64,000 nucleotides of DNA from Flavisphingomonas formosensis (lineage in GTDB: Bacteria; Pseudomonadota; Alphaproteobacteria; Sphingomonadales; Sphingomonadaceae). The notes under the pieces are model-generated. The model had not been told where the DNA came from. It ran no database searches and saw only the letters and a program-made list of their open reading frames with translations. The stretch covers positions 310,001 to 374,000 of the forward strand of contig NZ_WRPK01000007.1 of the NCBI RefSeq assembly GCF_009755815.1, in the 5' to 3' direction. This document shows positions 50,010 to 59,787 of the stretch, one piece after another; positions within the stretch are counted from its first letter, which is position 1, and each line of letters begins with the position of its first letter. The position numbers and the translations under genes are program-made.

Positions 50010-50432
50010 TCGGCGCTGGTACCTGAGTGCAGAGGGTCCGGTTTCGGAGAAGTCGGACGTTAGATTACCCGGCCGGAACGACGAGTTAGTCCCATGACGC
50101 GGCGTTCCGCTTCCGGCCGCACGCGACCAACTTAGGCCATTCCCATTGACGGGTGGGAACACCGCCCGGGCCGAAAGCGGCCATAGCATTCCTAATCTTT
50201 CCATCGGCGGTAGCGCCCTGAAAGCGTGCTTCCGCGCTGACGGCTCCCGCCCCAAGAGCGGTCGCTTTTCAGGAAGGCCTAAGATCGAAAGCCGCTTCTT
50301 GCTTAAGAATATTGTGAGCGGTGCCAGCGCCAAGCCGCAAACACGGTGCCGGACACTTACCCCGCCAAGGCCCCGGAACGCCGGCCGCTCCGAAGCGTGA
50401 TCTTTCCTTCGCGGCAGGAGGTTCATTGCACT
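50010..50432. other. Non-coding stretch, no gene recognised
   Basis: About 420 bases between the ends of the TetR gene and the convergent VWA lipoprotein gene. It contains several short GC-rich dyads (for example around 50140-50180), but I see no domain, operator or RNA I can support. Confidence 0.4.
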
Positions 50433-51578
50433 TCAGCGCTGAACATTTTCTGCAGCACGCATTTCACTACTCGCCGCTTCCTCTTCGGCACCAAGCTTTT
50501 TCGAAAAGGCCACCGCACGATCGAGGAGCGCGCGATGGCGTTCCCGCGCGAGCCTCAACGCCTCGCTGGAGAATGGCACCTTCTCACCGCGCTTCCATCG
50601 CGCCGAAAGATCATCGCTCATGCGCTTGCTCTCGCCATCCACTAGGTCGCTGATGCACAGCGAGGCATCGGAGACAACGTCGGACGTATTGACCGCGTTG
50701 CGGCTCATCGCATTACTCGTGCGGACGGCGTTTGCCGACTGACGATTTGACTCGCGCACCATTGCGATGGTCCGATCAAAATCGGCACCGGTCAGGACGT
50801 TGACGAAGCCGCCGCCGCCGGCATCTGCGACCGCCTTTAGCGCCGCCGCTTCCTTTGAAGGAAGACCGAATCCGATGATATTCACCACCGCTCGCGTATT
50901 CCCAGCGTTTATCCGTCGCGCGACCGCGACCGGATCACCGCCGCAGGTCTCTTCGCCATCGGAGACGACGTAGATCACCTGTTCGCCGGGCTTTGCGGCG
51001 GTGTCGAGCAGTGCTTGGGCGCGTTCGAGCCCGGCGGCGAGCGGTGTCCAGCCCGTGGCGCGAACGTCCTTCACCGCGGCAATCAGGCCCGCGTGATCTG
51101 CCGACATCGGCGCGAGGATGTCGACGCTTCGGCAGGACTTTGCCTTGCCGGCCTCGCTATTGTCACCTTGCTGGCCGAAGACGAGCAGCGAAGCCTGGAC
51201 GGTAGACGGGAGGCCATCGATGAAGCCGATCGCGGACTGACGCGCCAGCGCAAGCTTGGTCTGACCACCGATCAGACCGGCCATGGAGCCTGACCCGTCG
51301 ATCGCGATGATCACGCGTGTCGGCTGGACCGCCGTGCCGATCGGATTCCTACGCTTCTCCAGCACCGCCTTCTCCAGTTCGACCTTTCCGAAACACCTGT
51401 CCGAATCCTCGGTAATGAAGCTGTCGACATATTCGCGCGCAGTTTTGGGGAGACCCGTTGACGCAGTGTCGGTCGCTGGTTCGGAATTCGCCTCCCTATC
51501 CTTTCCGCCGCTACATGCGGAGAGCGGGATCGCCAAGGCAGCGAGGACAGCCAATCGGGCATCAATCCAGCAACGCAT
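50433..51578 (-). CDS. VWA-domain lipoprotein
   Basis: Lipoprotein of 381 aa. The signal peptide ends in lipobox LSAC near residue 22; a Ser/Thr/Asp-rich linker follows. A von Willebrand A domain begins with VIIAIDGSGSMAGLIGG (MIDAS DxSxS) and continues with GWTPLAAG (MIDAS Thr) and VIYVVSDGEETCGGD. After the domain come a low-complexity Ser/Asn/Val stretch and a charged helical tail. Start 51578 (MRCWIDARLAVLAALA). Such proteins display a metal-dependent adhesion fold on the periplasmic side of a membrane; the partner is unknown. Monocistronic. Confidence 0.88.
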   Translation of the reverse strand: MRCWIDARLAVLAALAIPLSACSGGKDREANSEPATDTASTGLPKTAREYVDSFITEDSDRCFGKVELEKAVLEKRRNPIGTAVQPTRVIIAIDGSGSMAGLIGGQTKLALARQSAIGFIDGLPSTVQASLLVFGQQGDNSEAGKAKSCRSVDILAPMSADHAGLIAAVKDVRATGWTPLAAGLERAQALLDTAAKPGEQVIYVVSDGEETCGGDPVAVARRINAGNTRAVVNIIGFGLPSKEAAALKAVADAGGGGFVNVLTGADFDRTIAMVRESNRQSANAVRTSNAMSRNAVNTSDVVSDASLCISDLVDGESKRMSDDLSARWKRGEKVPFSSEALRLARERHRALLDRAVAFSKKLGAEEEAASSEMRAAENVQR

Positions 51579-51998
51579 CACGTTCGCTCCCTGTCTGCAC
51601 GCAGATAAGACTGTTGCGCGGAAGCGCCCCAACTCCGCCAATTCGGTGCAGCCGTTGCTCGAGCTTATCACAGCGGCTCGACGGGTCCATTGGGAGAAAG
51701 CGAACAGCCAGCAACGCACTCACTCAGTCTGAACACCAATTCGAGCATCTGGACGCCGCCGTTACGCATTCCACCAGAATGCGAAGTTCCGTACTAGCGA
51801 CTCCCGACCAAAATCAGACGCTAAGGGCAGCAGACGCTAGCGTCTGCTGCCAACAAATCCGGCCATCGAGCGCCACAAACCAATCGATCTACAAAGCGCC
51901 CTAACTACAGTCGCTCGTCGACGCTGAAACTGAGAACGTAAACCGGCATTGATCGTCTTGCGCAATGTTTCGCAAGAGATCGCCTCCAAAATCGCAGA
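51579..51998. other. Non-coding stretch with a 26-bp perfect palindrome
   Basis: About 420 bases between the VWA lipoprotein start and the cobA stop. At 51826-51851 lies a perfect 26-bp palindrome, GGCAGCAGACGCT joined directly to its reverse complement. It has no T-run after it on either strand, so it is not a classical terminator, though it could end the nitrate operon on the - strand. No gene recognised. Confidence 0.55.
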
Positions 51999-52793
51999 TC
52001 AACGATGCAAATCACTTGACATGTAGCGAGGCTGAACAGTTTTCAGACTATCAGCCGACATAGGGCGCGCTGTTGCGTCGCCGATCAGCAAGAGCGTTGG
52101 ATCGTCCTCCGCGATCGTATCAACCAGGAAGGGCAGTGCCGCAAGTGTACCTCGGATGATCCTTTCTGCCGGCAAGGAGACATTGACGGCGATCATAACG
52201 GGCGTGTGCGCAGACCGACCAGCCGTGATCAGTTCCCGCGCAATGTCGGTTGCGGCGCTTCGGGCCATATAGACGGCGAGCGTCATGTCACTCGCCGCGA
52301 GTGTCCGCCAATCAAGCTGCAACTCCTCGCCCGCTCGAGCATGAGCCGTCACGAAGGTAAGCTTGCGGGCGTTGGCTCGAAGCGTCAGCGAGGCACCCCC
52401 GTTGGCGGCTGCCGCGCTTGCCGTGGTCACGCCCGGGCATATGTTGACCGTCACGCCGTTCGCCGCGAGATGGGCAATCTCTTCGGCGGAGCGACCGAAT
52501 ATTGACGGATCGCCACCCTTCAAACGAACGACTCGTCGGCCGGCAAGAGCAGCTTCGACTAGCAGGTCGTTGATTGAGCCCTGATCCTTCGAATGACGCC
52601 CCGAGCGCTTGCCGACGCTCACTCGCTCGATGTTTGGAGAGGTCAGCGCCAATATACCGGGGCCGACGAGCGCGTCGTAGAACACAATGTCTGCTCGTTC
52701 CAGCAGGCGCTCCGCCTTGCGGGTGAGGAGGTCCGGGTCGCCAGGTCCGGCACCAACCAGCCATACCGTGCCGGGGAGGAAGTCCGTGCTCAT
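51999..52793 (-). CDS. cobA: Uroporphyrinogen-III C-methyltransferase
   Basis: SAM-dependent methyltransferase of 264 aa that adds two methyl groups to uroporphyrinogen III, the first step to siroheme, the cofactor of nitrite reductase. VWLVGAGPGDPDLLTRKAERLLERAD is the SAM/precorrin N-terminal signature, VVRLKGGDPSIFGRSAEE the second, and MTLAVYMA follows. Its start overlaps the nasA stop (52790-52793), so it is the last gene of the nitrate operon. Confidence 0.95.
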   Translation of the reverse strand: MSTDFLPGTVWLVGAGPGDPDLLTRKAERLLERADIVFYDALVGPGILALTSPNIERVSVGKRSGRHSKDQGSINDLLVEAALAGRRVVRLKGGDPSIFGRSAEEIAHLAANGVTVNICPGVTTASAAAANGGASLTLRANARKLTFVTAHARAGEELQLDWRTLAASDMTLAVYMARSAATDIARELITAGRSAHTPVMIAVNVSLPAERIIRGTLAALPFLVDTIAEDDPTLLLIGDATARPMSADSLKTVQPRYMSSDLHR

Positions 52794-55417
52794 GGAGTGA
52801 CTCCGTTCCGGACTGCGGGAGGATTGTCCGTTGTCGCCATGGCCGCGCTAAGCAGCTTCGCGATCGCCGGGCGGCAGGAGCCGCAGTTGGTACCGGCGCC
52901 GAGTGCACGGCCGACGCTAGCGGAGTCAGTGAGGCGCTGGCTCGCAATCGCATGGACAATAGTGGTGACGCCGACGTCGAAACAGACGCAGACAATTGCA
53001 CCGCGATCGGTGTGCGAGCCGGGCGCGCGGCCGGCGAGGATTTCGGAGCCGTGCTGAGCGATCCCAAGCTGGGTGATGAGCCAGTCGCGAGACGGCAGCG
53101 CGCCGTCCCGGGTGATGAAGAGGCTCGCGCGCAGGTGCCCTTTGTCAAGGATCGCCAGCCGCCAGGATCCGCGCGCAGCATCATGGGCTTCGATCCGCTC
53201 GCCCGGCGGCAGTGCACCCTCCAACGAGGCTTGATTTCCGATGCCGGCCAGTTCGTACAGCGAGCCGCCCTCGACAGTTATGCGCGTGTGCCAGAGGCAG
53301 TCCGGAATGCGCGGTGCCTCGCCCGCGACGAGAAGGAATCCCCGCCAGTCGATCGCGACTTTCTCGATGCGGGCGGGGGTCGCCTTGAAGCCGGGCTGGC
53401 CGGAATGGGGGTCGACAAGAGGATGAGGCAGCAGCCCGGTACGGCCGCCACTGCCCTGCATGTCGGTCCAGTGGATCGGGGTGAACAGTTCCCCGGGACG
53501 CTGCCCGTCGGTCAGGTTGACCCGGAACAGACTCTGTCCCTGCGCGGTCGTCAGGCGGGCGATGTCACCGTCGGCAAGGTCGAGAGAGGCGGCGTCGGCC
53601 GGGTGCATCTCGACCAAGGGCTCGGGCCGGTGGCGGGCGAGCTTCGGCGCGAGGCCGGTGCGCGTCATCGTGTGCCACTGATCGCGATAGCGGCCGGTAT
53701 TGAGCGTGAATGGATAGAGTGGGGGGGGCACTAGCGCCGCCGCCTGCCGCACCGGGACGAGCCGTGCCTTGCCCTCCGCCGTCGGAAAGCGACCATCGGC
53801 GAACGGAAACCCGCCCCAGCGGAAGGGCTCCATAGCGTCATAGGCGGCGTTGCCGATGGCGGCGTGGGCCCTGAGGTTCAGCAGGCGCGCGCCGTCATTC
53901 TGATAGGCGGTGAGGCGACAATGCTCGCGCCAGATGTCGGCCGGACAATCAAAGGTGAAGGCGCTCCGCCAGCCCATGCGGCGCGCGACCTGCGTGACGA
54001 TCCACCAGTCCGCTTTGACTTGGCCGGGGGATGGCAGCAGGGCGCGCTGACGACTGACGCAGCGTTCCGAATTGGTGACGGTCCCGTCCTTCTCGCCCCA
54101 ACCGGCGGCGGGCAGGCGGACATGGGCATGGCGGCTAGTGTCGGTCTCGGCGATCGCGTCCGACACGACGACGAAGGGGCAGGTGGCGAGCGCCTCGCGG
54201 ACCATGCCGGCGTCGGGCATACTGACCGCCGGGTTGGTCGCCATGATCCACAGCGCCTTGATCGTCCCGTCGCGTACGGCGCGGAACAGGTCGACCGCCT
54301 TGAGGCCGGGCTTCGTGACCATGTTGGGCGCTGCCCAGAACCGGCCGACGCGCGCGACATTGTCGGGCGAGAAATCCATGTGGGCGGCCAGCGTCGAGGC
54401 GAGGCCGCCGACTTCACGGCCACCCATTGCGTTGGGCTGACCGGTGATCGAGAAAGGCGCCGCGCCGGGCTTGCCGATCCGTCCAGTGGCGAGGTGCAGG
54501 TTCAGGATCGCATTGACCTGATCGGTGCCGCGCAGCGACTGGTTGATGCCTTGGCTGAACATCGTGACGGTGCGCGGATGGGCGGCGAACAGCTCGTAGA
54601 AGCGGAGCAGGTCAGGCGGCGGGAGGTCGCACGCCTTGGCGGTCGACCAGAGATCGGTGCCTTCGGAGAGCGTCTGCCAGAAGCCCTCAGGGGTAGCGAC
54701 GCTGCGGGCGAGGAAATCACCGTCCAGCAGGTGTTGCTGGGCGAGCCAGGCGAGCAGGCCGTTCATCAGCGCCACGTCGCTGCCGGGACGCAGCGGCAGA
54801 TGCAGGTCGGCCTCTTCGGCGGTCTCTGTTCGGCGCGGATCGATGACGACGACTTTGGTGCCGCGTGCCGCCCGCGCCGACTGGATGCGTTGGTAGACGA
54901 TCGGGTGGCACCATGCGGTGTTCGAACCGACGAGGACGATCAAGTCTGCTGCGTCGAGATCGTCGTACGTCGCGGGCACGACATCCTCGCCGAACGCACG
55001 CAGGTGTCCGGCCACCGCGCTCGACATACAAAGGCGTGAATTGGTGTCGATATTGGCGGAGCCGATGAAACCCTTCATCAGCTTGTTGGCCACATAATAA
55101 TCCTCGGTCAGCAGTTGGCCTGAGACGTAGAAGGCGACGCTGTCGGGCCCATGACGGGCGATCGCTTCATGAAAGCGGGTGGCGACCAGATCGATCGCTT
55201 TGTCCCATGAGGTCCGACGTTTGCCGATCATCGGATGCAGCAGCCGTCCCTCCAGGCCGACCGTCTGGCCCAGATGGGTGCCCTTTGAGCAAAGCCGCCC
55301 ATGATTGGCGGGGTGGCCCACGTCGCCTGCAACCTCGACCGAGCGAGACCCGGTGACGGTCGCCGCGATGCCGCAGCCGACGCCGCAATAGGCGCAGGTG
55401 GTGCGGATCGCGCCCAT
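52790..55417 (-). CDS. nasA: Assimilatory nitrate reductase catalytic subunit
   Basis: Molybdopterin enzyme of 875 aa reducing nitrate to nitrite in the cytoplasm. The N-terminal [4Fe-4S] motif is CAYCGVGCG with a fourth Cys in GRLCSKG. Mo-bis-MGD domains follow (NTAWCHPI, FSQGINQSLRGTDQ, GQPNAMGGREVGG). The C-terminal 60 residues form a BFD-type [2Fe-2S] domain (CVCFDVG...CGSCRP), as in Klebsiella-type NasA, which takes electrons from NAD(P)H via a partner flavoprotein or ferredoxin. No signal peptide. One base separates it from the nirD stop. Confidence 0.96.
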   Translation of the reverse strand: MGAIRTTCAYCGVGCGIAATVTGSRSVEVAGDVGHPANHGRLCSKGTHLGQTVGLEGRLLHPMIGKRRTSWDKAIDLVATRFHEAIARHGPDSVAFYVSGQLLTEDYYVANKLMKGFIGSANIDTNSRLCMSSAVAGHLRAFGEDVVPATYDDLDAADLIVLVGSNTAWCHPIVYQRIQSARAARGTKVVVIDPRRTETAEEADLHLPLRPGSDVALMNGLLAWLAQQHLLDGDFLARSVATPEGFWQTLSEGTDLWSTAKACDLPPPDLLRFYELFAAHPRTVTMFSQGINQSLRGTDQVNAILNLHLATGRIGKPGAAPFSITGQPNAMGGREVGGLASTLAAHMDFSPDNVARVGRFWAAPNMVTKPGLKAVDLFRAVRDGTIKALWIMATNPAVSMPDAGMVREALATCPFVVVSDAIAETDTSRHAHVRLPAAGWGEKDGTVTNSERCVSRQRALLPSPGQVKADWWIVTQVARRMGWRSAFTFDCPADIWREHCRLTAYQNDGARLLNLRAHAAIGNAAYDAMEPFRWGGFPFADGRFPTAEGKARLVPVRQAAALVPPPLYPFTLNTGRYRDQWHTMTRTGLAPKLARHRPEPLVEMHPADAASLDLADGDIARLTTAQGQSLFRVNLTDGQRPGELFTPIHWTDMQGSGGRTGLLPHPLVDPHSGQPGFKATPARIEKVAIDWRGFLLVAGEAPRIPDCLWHTRITVEGGSLYELAGIGNQASLEGALPPGERIEAHDAARGSWRLAILDKGHLRASLFITRDGALPSRDWLITQLGIAQHGSEILAGRAPGSHTDRGAIVCVCFDVGVTTIVHAIASQRLTDSASVGRALGAGTNCGSCRPAIAKLLSAAMATTDNPPAVRNGVTP

Positions 55418-55418
55418 C

Positions 55419-55763
55419 TCAGGCAGCCAGCGCCGACGTGACGGCGTGGAGGCGGGAGATCAGCACGCGACCGGCATCCACCTTCGCCGGGATGGTCGGA
55501 ACGCAGCCCTTGTCGTCTCCAATCGCCTCGCCGCTGGCGAGGTTGATGCGCCAATTGTGGAGGGGACAGGCCACGGCATGACCGTGGACGATGCCCTGGC
55601 TAAGCGGCCCCTGCTTGTGGGGGCAGCGGTTGACGAGCGCATAGACCGCGTCGTCCCCGGTGCGGAAGATCGCGATCTCCTCGCCGCCGGCCACGGGTAC
55701 GGTCCGGGCGCCGCGCGAGGGAATGGCCGACAGCGGGCCGATGTCGATCCAGTCTCCGATCAT
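55419..55763 (-). CDS. nirD: Nitrite reductase small subunit (Rieske-like)
   Basis: NirD, 114 aa, partner of NirB. It has a Rieske-type fold with CPHKQGPLSQG and CPLHNW supplying a complete Cys-His/Cys-His set. Start 55763 has GGAG 8 bases upstream; a GTG at 55772 overlapping the nirB stop (GTGA) is the alternative. Second of the reductase genes in the operon. Confidence 0.95.
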   Translation of the reverse strand: MIGDWIDIGPLSAIPSRGARTVPVAGGEEIAIFRTGDDAVYALVNRCPHKQGPLSQGIVHGHAVACPLHNWRINLASGEAIGDDKGCVPTIPAKVDAGRVLISRLHAVTSALAA

Positions 55764-55768
55764 GATCG

Positions 55769-58276
55769 TCACTCCGCTGCGATGGCGTCAAGCGGGCGGA
55801 ATTCACCCAGATGCTGGTGTTGTTCTGCCTCGGCCCCGGCCGCGCGTGCCGCCCACGGATCGTCTTGACTGAAGCTTTGCGAGAAGAGGAAGCGCGCGGT
55901 CAGCGCCTCGCGGCCGGCCTCGTCGTCGACGATCCGGCTGTTGATGAAGTCGAGGCCCACCCGCTCGATCCACGGCGCCGTGCGCTCCAGATACCGGGCA
56001 TGTTCGCGGTAAAGCTGGATGAAGGCCGCGCAATAATCCATCGCCTGCTGCTCGGTTGCAACCTTGCAGAGGAGGTCAGTGGCGCGCACCTTGATGCCGC
56101 CATTGCCGCCGACATGGAGTTCGTAGCCGGAATCCACGCAGACCACGCCGAAGTCCTTGATGGTGGCTTCCGCGCAATTGCGGGGGCAACCGGAGACGGC
56201 GATCTTGAATTTGTGGGGCATCCACGATCCCCACGTCATTCGCTCGATCCTCACGCCGAGGCCGGTCGAGTCCTGCGTGCCGAAGCGACACCATTCGGAG
56301 CCTACACAGGTCTTCACCGTGCGCAGCGATTTGCCATAGGCGTGGCCGGAGACCATGCCGCCGGCATTGAGATCGGCCCAGACAGCAGGCAAATCCTCTT
56401 TCCGGATTCCGAAGATGTCGAGGCGCTGCCCGCCCGTCACCTTCACCATCGGTGCATTGAACTTTTCGACAACGTCGGCGATCGCGCGGAGTTCGCGCGG
56501 ATTAGTGAGGCCGCCCCACATGCGCGGCACGACCGAATAGGTGCCGTCCTTCTGGATGTTGGCGTGCATCCGCTCGTTGACGAAGCGGCTCTGCTGATCG
56601 TCGACATATTCGCCGGGCCACGCGCAGAGCAGATAGTAATTGAGCGCAGGTCGGCAGGACGAGCAACCGTCCGGCGTCGACCAGTGCAGCTTCTGCATTA
56701 CTTCCGGGATCGCGCGCATACCTTGTGCCACGATCTCGCGACGGACATCGTCATGGCCGAAACTGGTGCATTTGCAGAGCGTCTTGACAATATGCTCGCT
56801 ACCATAGTCCTCGCCCAGCGTGATCGAGAGGAGCTGCTCGACGAGGCCCGTACACGATCCACACGAGGCCGATGCCTTGCAGGTGGAGCGCACCGCATCG
56901 AGGCTGACCGCACCGTCGACGATCGCCTGGCAGACCCTGGCCTTGCTGACGCCGTTGCAGCCGCAAATCTCGGCATCGTCCGAGAGCGCCGCAACGGCCG
57001 CCTTAGGGTCCGCTTGCCCACCCCCGGAGGCGAAGGACTGGCCGAAAATCAGCAGATCGCGAATGTCCGAGATGTTCTCCTGTTTCTTCAGGAGATCGAA
57101 ATACCAGTTGCCGTCGCCCGTATCGCCGTAGAGCACCGCGCCGACGATGCGCTCGTCCTTGACGACGACGCGCTTGTAGATACCGCGGGACGCATCGCGC
57201 AGCACGATGTCTTCGACGCCCTCCATGCCGGAAAAGTCGCCAGCCGAGAAGACGTCGATGCCGGACACCTTGAGCTTGGTCGAGGTGACCGAGCCGCGAT
57301 AGCCGGAATGCTGCTCGACCAGCCCGTCGGCCAACGCGCGACACATGTCCCACAGGGGGGCGACGAGGCCGTAGACGTTCCCGTCATGCTCGACGCATTC
57401 GCCGACCGCGAGCACGTCCGGGTCGGAGGTGACCATATGGTCGTCGACCTTGATGCCACGACCGATGTCGAGACCAGCGTCGCGGGCGAGCGTCACGCTC
57501 GGGCGGATACCGACCGCCATCACGACGAGGCTCGCCGGGATCAGCGTGCCGTCCTTCAGCCGCACGCCCTCGACCGCCGTGTCGCCGACGATCTCGGCGG
57601 TGTCGGCGCCGGTCAGGATCGTCTGGCCGCGTGCCTCGAGTGCGGTCTTGAGCAGCCAGCCGGCCGCCTCGTCCAGCTGGCGCTCCATCAGGGTTGGCAT
57701 CAGATGGAGGACGGTAACCTTCATGCCCCTGAGCGTGAGGCCGTGCGCCGCCTCCAAGCCCAGCAGCCCGCCGCCGATGACCACGGCGTCGCCGCCTGCG
57801 CCGGCGGCCGCCAGCATGTGATCGACGTCCGCCATATCGCGGAAGCTGATGACGCCGGGCAGATCCTTGCCCGGCACAGGGATAATGAAGGGATCGGATC
57901 CGGTTGCGATCAGCAGCTTGTCATAGCTTACGGTGCGGCCTGACCGCGCGGTGACGCTTTTGCCGACGCGGTCGATCGCCAGCACGGGATCGCCGGTGAT
58001 CAGCTCGATCCCGTTGTCGTGATACCAGTCGAGGCCATTGATCACGATGTCGTCGAACGTCTTTTCGCCGGCTAGCACGGGCGAGAGCATGATGCGGTTG
58101 TAATTGACGTGCGGCTCGGCGCCGAAGATCGTCACCCGATAGCGGCCCGGATCGCGCGCCAGCAATTCCTCCACCGCGCGGCACCCGGCCATGCCATTGC
58201 CCACGACGACGAGGTGCGCGCGCCCATCGGGCCCGCCGCCCACCCCCTCGCCAGCAATCCGCTCGTGAACCCCCAT
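55769..58276 (-). CDS. nirB: NAD(P)H nitrite reductase large subunit
   Basis: NirB, 835 aa, reducing nitrite to ammonium with six electrons from NAD(P)H. N-terminal FAD/NAD(P) domains (LVVVGNGMAGCRAVEELL, VIGGGLLGLEAAHGL) are followed by a BFD-type [2Fe-2S] domain (CGCNGVSK...CGSCTGLVEQ) and the siroheme/[4Fe-4S] domain with CVGSEWC and GCPRNCAEA. Start 58276 (MGVHERIAG) follows TTTTTGGAG; a TTG at 58288 is less likely. A leader terminator with a NasT-type hairpin precedes it. Confidence 0.96.
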   Translation of the reverse strand: MGVHERIAGEGVGGGPDGRAHLVVVGNGMAGCRAVEELLARDPGRYRVTIFGAEPHVNYNRIMLSPVLAGEKTFDDIVINGLDWYHDNGIELITGDPVLAIDRVGKSVTARSGRTVSYDKLLIATGSDPFIIPVPGKDLPGVISFRDMADVDHMLAAAGAGGDAVVIGGGLLGLEAAHGLTLRGMKVTVLHLMPTLMERQLDEAAGWLLKTALEARGQTILTGADTAEIVGDTAVEGVRLKDGTLIPASLVVMAVGIRPSVTLARDAGLDIGRGIKVDDHMVTSDPDVLAVGECVEHDGNVYGLVAPLWDMCRALADGLVEQHSGYRGSVTSTKLKVSGIDVFSAGDFSGMEGVEDIVLRDASRGIYKRVVVKDERIVGAVLYGDTGDGNWYFDLLKKQENISDIRDLLIFGQSFASGGGQADPKAAVAALSDDAEICGCNGVSKARVCQAIVDGAVSLDAVRSTCKASASCGSCTGLVEQLLSITLGEDYGSEHIVKTLCKCTSFGHDDVRREIVAQGMRAIPEVMQKLHWSTPDGCSSCRPALNYYLLCAWPGEYVDDQQSRFVNERMHANIQKDGTYSVVPRMWGGLTNPRELRAIADVVEKFNAPMVKVTGGQRLDIFGIRKEDLPAVWADLNAGGMVSGHAYGKSLRTVKTCVGSEWCRFGTQDSTGLGVRIERMTWGSWMPHKFKIAVSGCPRNCAEATIKDFGVVCVDSGYELHVGGNGGIKVRATDLLCKVATEQQAMDYCAAFIQLYREHARYLERTAPWIERVGLDFINSRIVDDEAGREALTARFLFSQSFSQDDPWAARAAGAEAEQHQHLGEFRPLDAIAAE

Positions 58277-58295
58277 GACAAGCTCCAAAAACGCG

Positions 58296-58351
58296 AAAAG
58301 GCCGCCATCCGGACCTCGGGGTGAACCGAAGTCGGAATGGCGACCTTGCCA
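58296..58351 (-). promoter_or_regulatory. NasT-type leader attenuator before nirB
   Basis: On the - strand, a 20-bp terminator hairpin (arms in 58345-58326 and 58319-58300; one mismatch and three G-U pairs; 6-base loop) is followed by TTTT and later TTTTT. Immediately 5', TGGC-AAGGTC-GCCA (58351-58338) forms a hairpin whose hexaloop has A at position 1 and G at 4, the ANTAR recognition rule. Its 3' arm shares bases with the terminator, so the two are mutually exclusive. NasT binding would allow read-through into nirB. Confidence 0.68.
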
Positions 58352-58511
58352 AAATCGTGAACCGGCGGCGGACCACCGGAGGCGACGCGCCCATGCTGAT
58401 CCATCAGCGGAAAAACAGGGCTATGGAATGATAGGGCATCGTTGCCCTCACATTCGCAGAATGCTGCGATTCAAGCCGCGCTGCAAGCGATTTTTTGCGG
58501 CGCGGCACAGA

Positions 58512-59729
58512 TCAGAGTGCCCAGTCAGCCTGAAGCCACACCTTCCGCGTATCGGTCAGGAACTTCTTCGTGCGATAATCGGCATAGCGCACCGACAGTG
58601 TCGTCTTGCCGAGCTTTGCGGAGCCCAGAACGTCGATCTCGTTGCCGTAATGCTGGCTCAGCCTGTCGCTGTCGAAGCGATGATAGATGGCCTGAACCGA
58701 CACGCCTTTGAAACGTCCGATTGTTTTCCAGCCATAGCCGACGCTGCCGTAGAGATCGCGCACGCCGTTGGGCGGAGTGGTCAGGAACTTGTCGGCCCAG
58801 CCCTGGAACTTGAAGGCTGTCGCAAGCGGAGTCTGAAAGCTGTCCAGCGCGACACCGGCGGCGTTGCCGTGTCCGGCGCCCAATACCTCGTAGCCGCCGC
58901 CGATCTTCGCGCCCCGCGCGTCGAGCGCCGCGTCGATGAGATAATAATCGGCGGTGTAATTGTTTGGATTGTTGCGATAGTCGGACTGGCGCGCGTAGCT
59001 CAACTGGTAGCTGAGCTTGACCACCTTGGAGAGCGGCCGGGAACCGGCCAACCGGACGCCATAGCTCTGGTTCGACAGGCGATAGCCCTGCACGATCGCC
59101 TCGTGCTCGTCGATCAGATAGGCGAAGCCGGTCAGCGTGCCGACAGGGATCGCGTATGACAGGTTGGCGAGGATGGTGTCGCCGGAGATGGCCAGTTGCC
59201 GCGCGCCGACACCGTCGATGCCCCAGATGGTGCGGACGCTCCAGATGTAGCTGACGTCCGCCTTCAGTCCCTTGAGCGGCGTGATCTCGGCCCGGACGGC
59301 ATCGAAGGTCTGACCGTTGTTGCGGAAATTGATGGCGCCGATGAAGCGCTCGTCGTCGAGGACGATTCGCTGACGCCCGGCGGTCAACGTGACATCTCTG
59401 GTCTTGTACTGGAGCTGGGCGCGATACAGCGCGATATCGTTCGGATCGGCAATCAGAGGCCGGATGGCTGCGCCGTGCAGTCCGTCATAATAGTGATTGA
59501 TCACCGCGACCGCCCCTTGCCCCTCGACAAGCGCCGAAAGCGGGCCCGAACTCGCCTGCAGGCCGCCTCGCAGCCGGAAGGTCAGGGCGTTAGCAGCACG
59601 GGCGAGACCGTCCTGATCGACTGTCTCGAAGCGGGCGCGCAGGTCGACGAGCGGCTTCAGCGCGATGTCCTGGGCACAAGCGGGCCCTGCGACGGCCAGC
59701 GCGGCCGCCGTTGCGTAAAAGGCTTTCAT
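58512..59729 (-). CDS. Outer-membrane beta-barrel porin (alginate-export/nitrate-porin type)
   Basis: Outer-membrane protein of 405 aa. The signal peptide ends AGPACAQ (cleavage near residue 20). Alternating strands of a beta barrel run to a terminal aromatic-hydrophobic segment (VWLQADWAL). Segments such as LTAGRQRIVLDDERFIG and FDAVRAEITPLKGLKADVSYIWS resemble alginate-export-type porins. Placement between narK and nirB suggests it lets nitrate or nitrite across the outer membrane (inference). Separated from narK by 58 bases containing a GGCGGGC...GCCCGCC dyad. Confidence 0.85.
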   Translation of the reverse strand: MKAFYATAAALAVAGPACAQDIALKPLVDLRARFETVDQDGLARAANALTFRLRGGLQASSGPLSALVEGQGAVAVINHYYDGLHGAAIRPLIADPNDIALYRAQLQYKTRDVTLTAGRQRIVLDDERFIGAINFRNNGQTFDAVRAEITPLKGLKADVSYIWSVRTIWGIDGVGARQLAISGDTILANLSYAIPVGTLTGFAYLIDEHEAIVQGYRLSNQSYGVRLAGSRPLSKVVKLSYQLSYARQSDYRNNPNNYTADYYLIDAALDARGAKIGGGYEVLGAGHGNAAGVALDSFQTPLATAFKFQGWADKFLTTPPNGVRDLYGSVGYGWKTIGRFKGVSVQAIYHRFDSDRLSQHYGNEIDVLGSAKLGKTTLSVRYADYRTKKFLTDTRKVWLQADWAL

Positions 59730-59787
59730 ATCAGTCCCCTTGGTGGCGGGCGGGGCCTCCCTGACGCCGCCCGCCCAGTGCTTCAGG

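Noticed and set aside
55811-57943. Very long open frame (about 700 codons) on the + strand opposite nirB
   Set aside because: It is the antisense of a clearly conserved NirB. Long open antisense frames are expected at this GC content, and it shows no domain or ribosome site.
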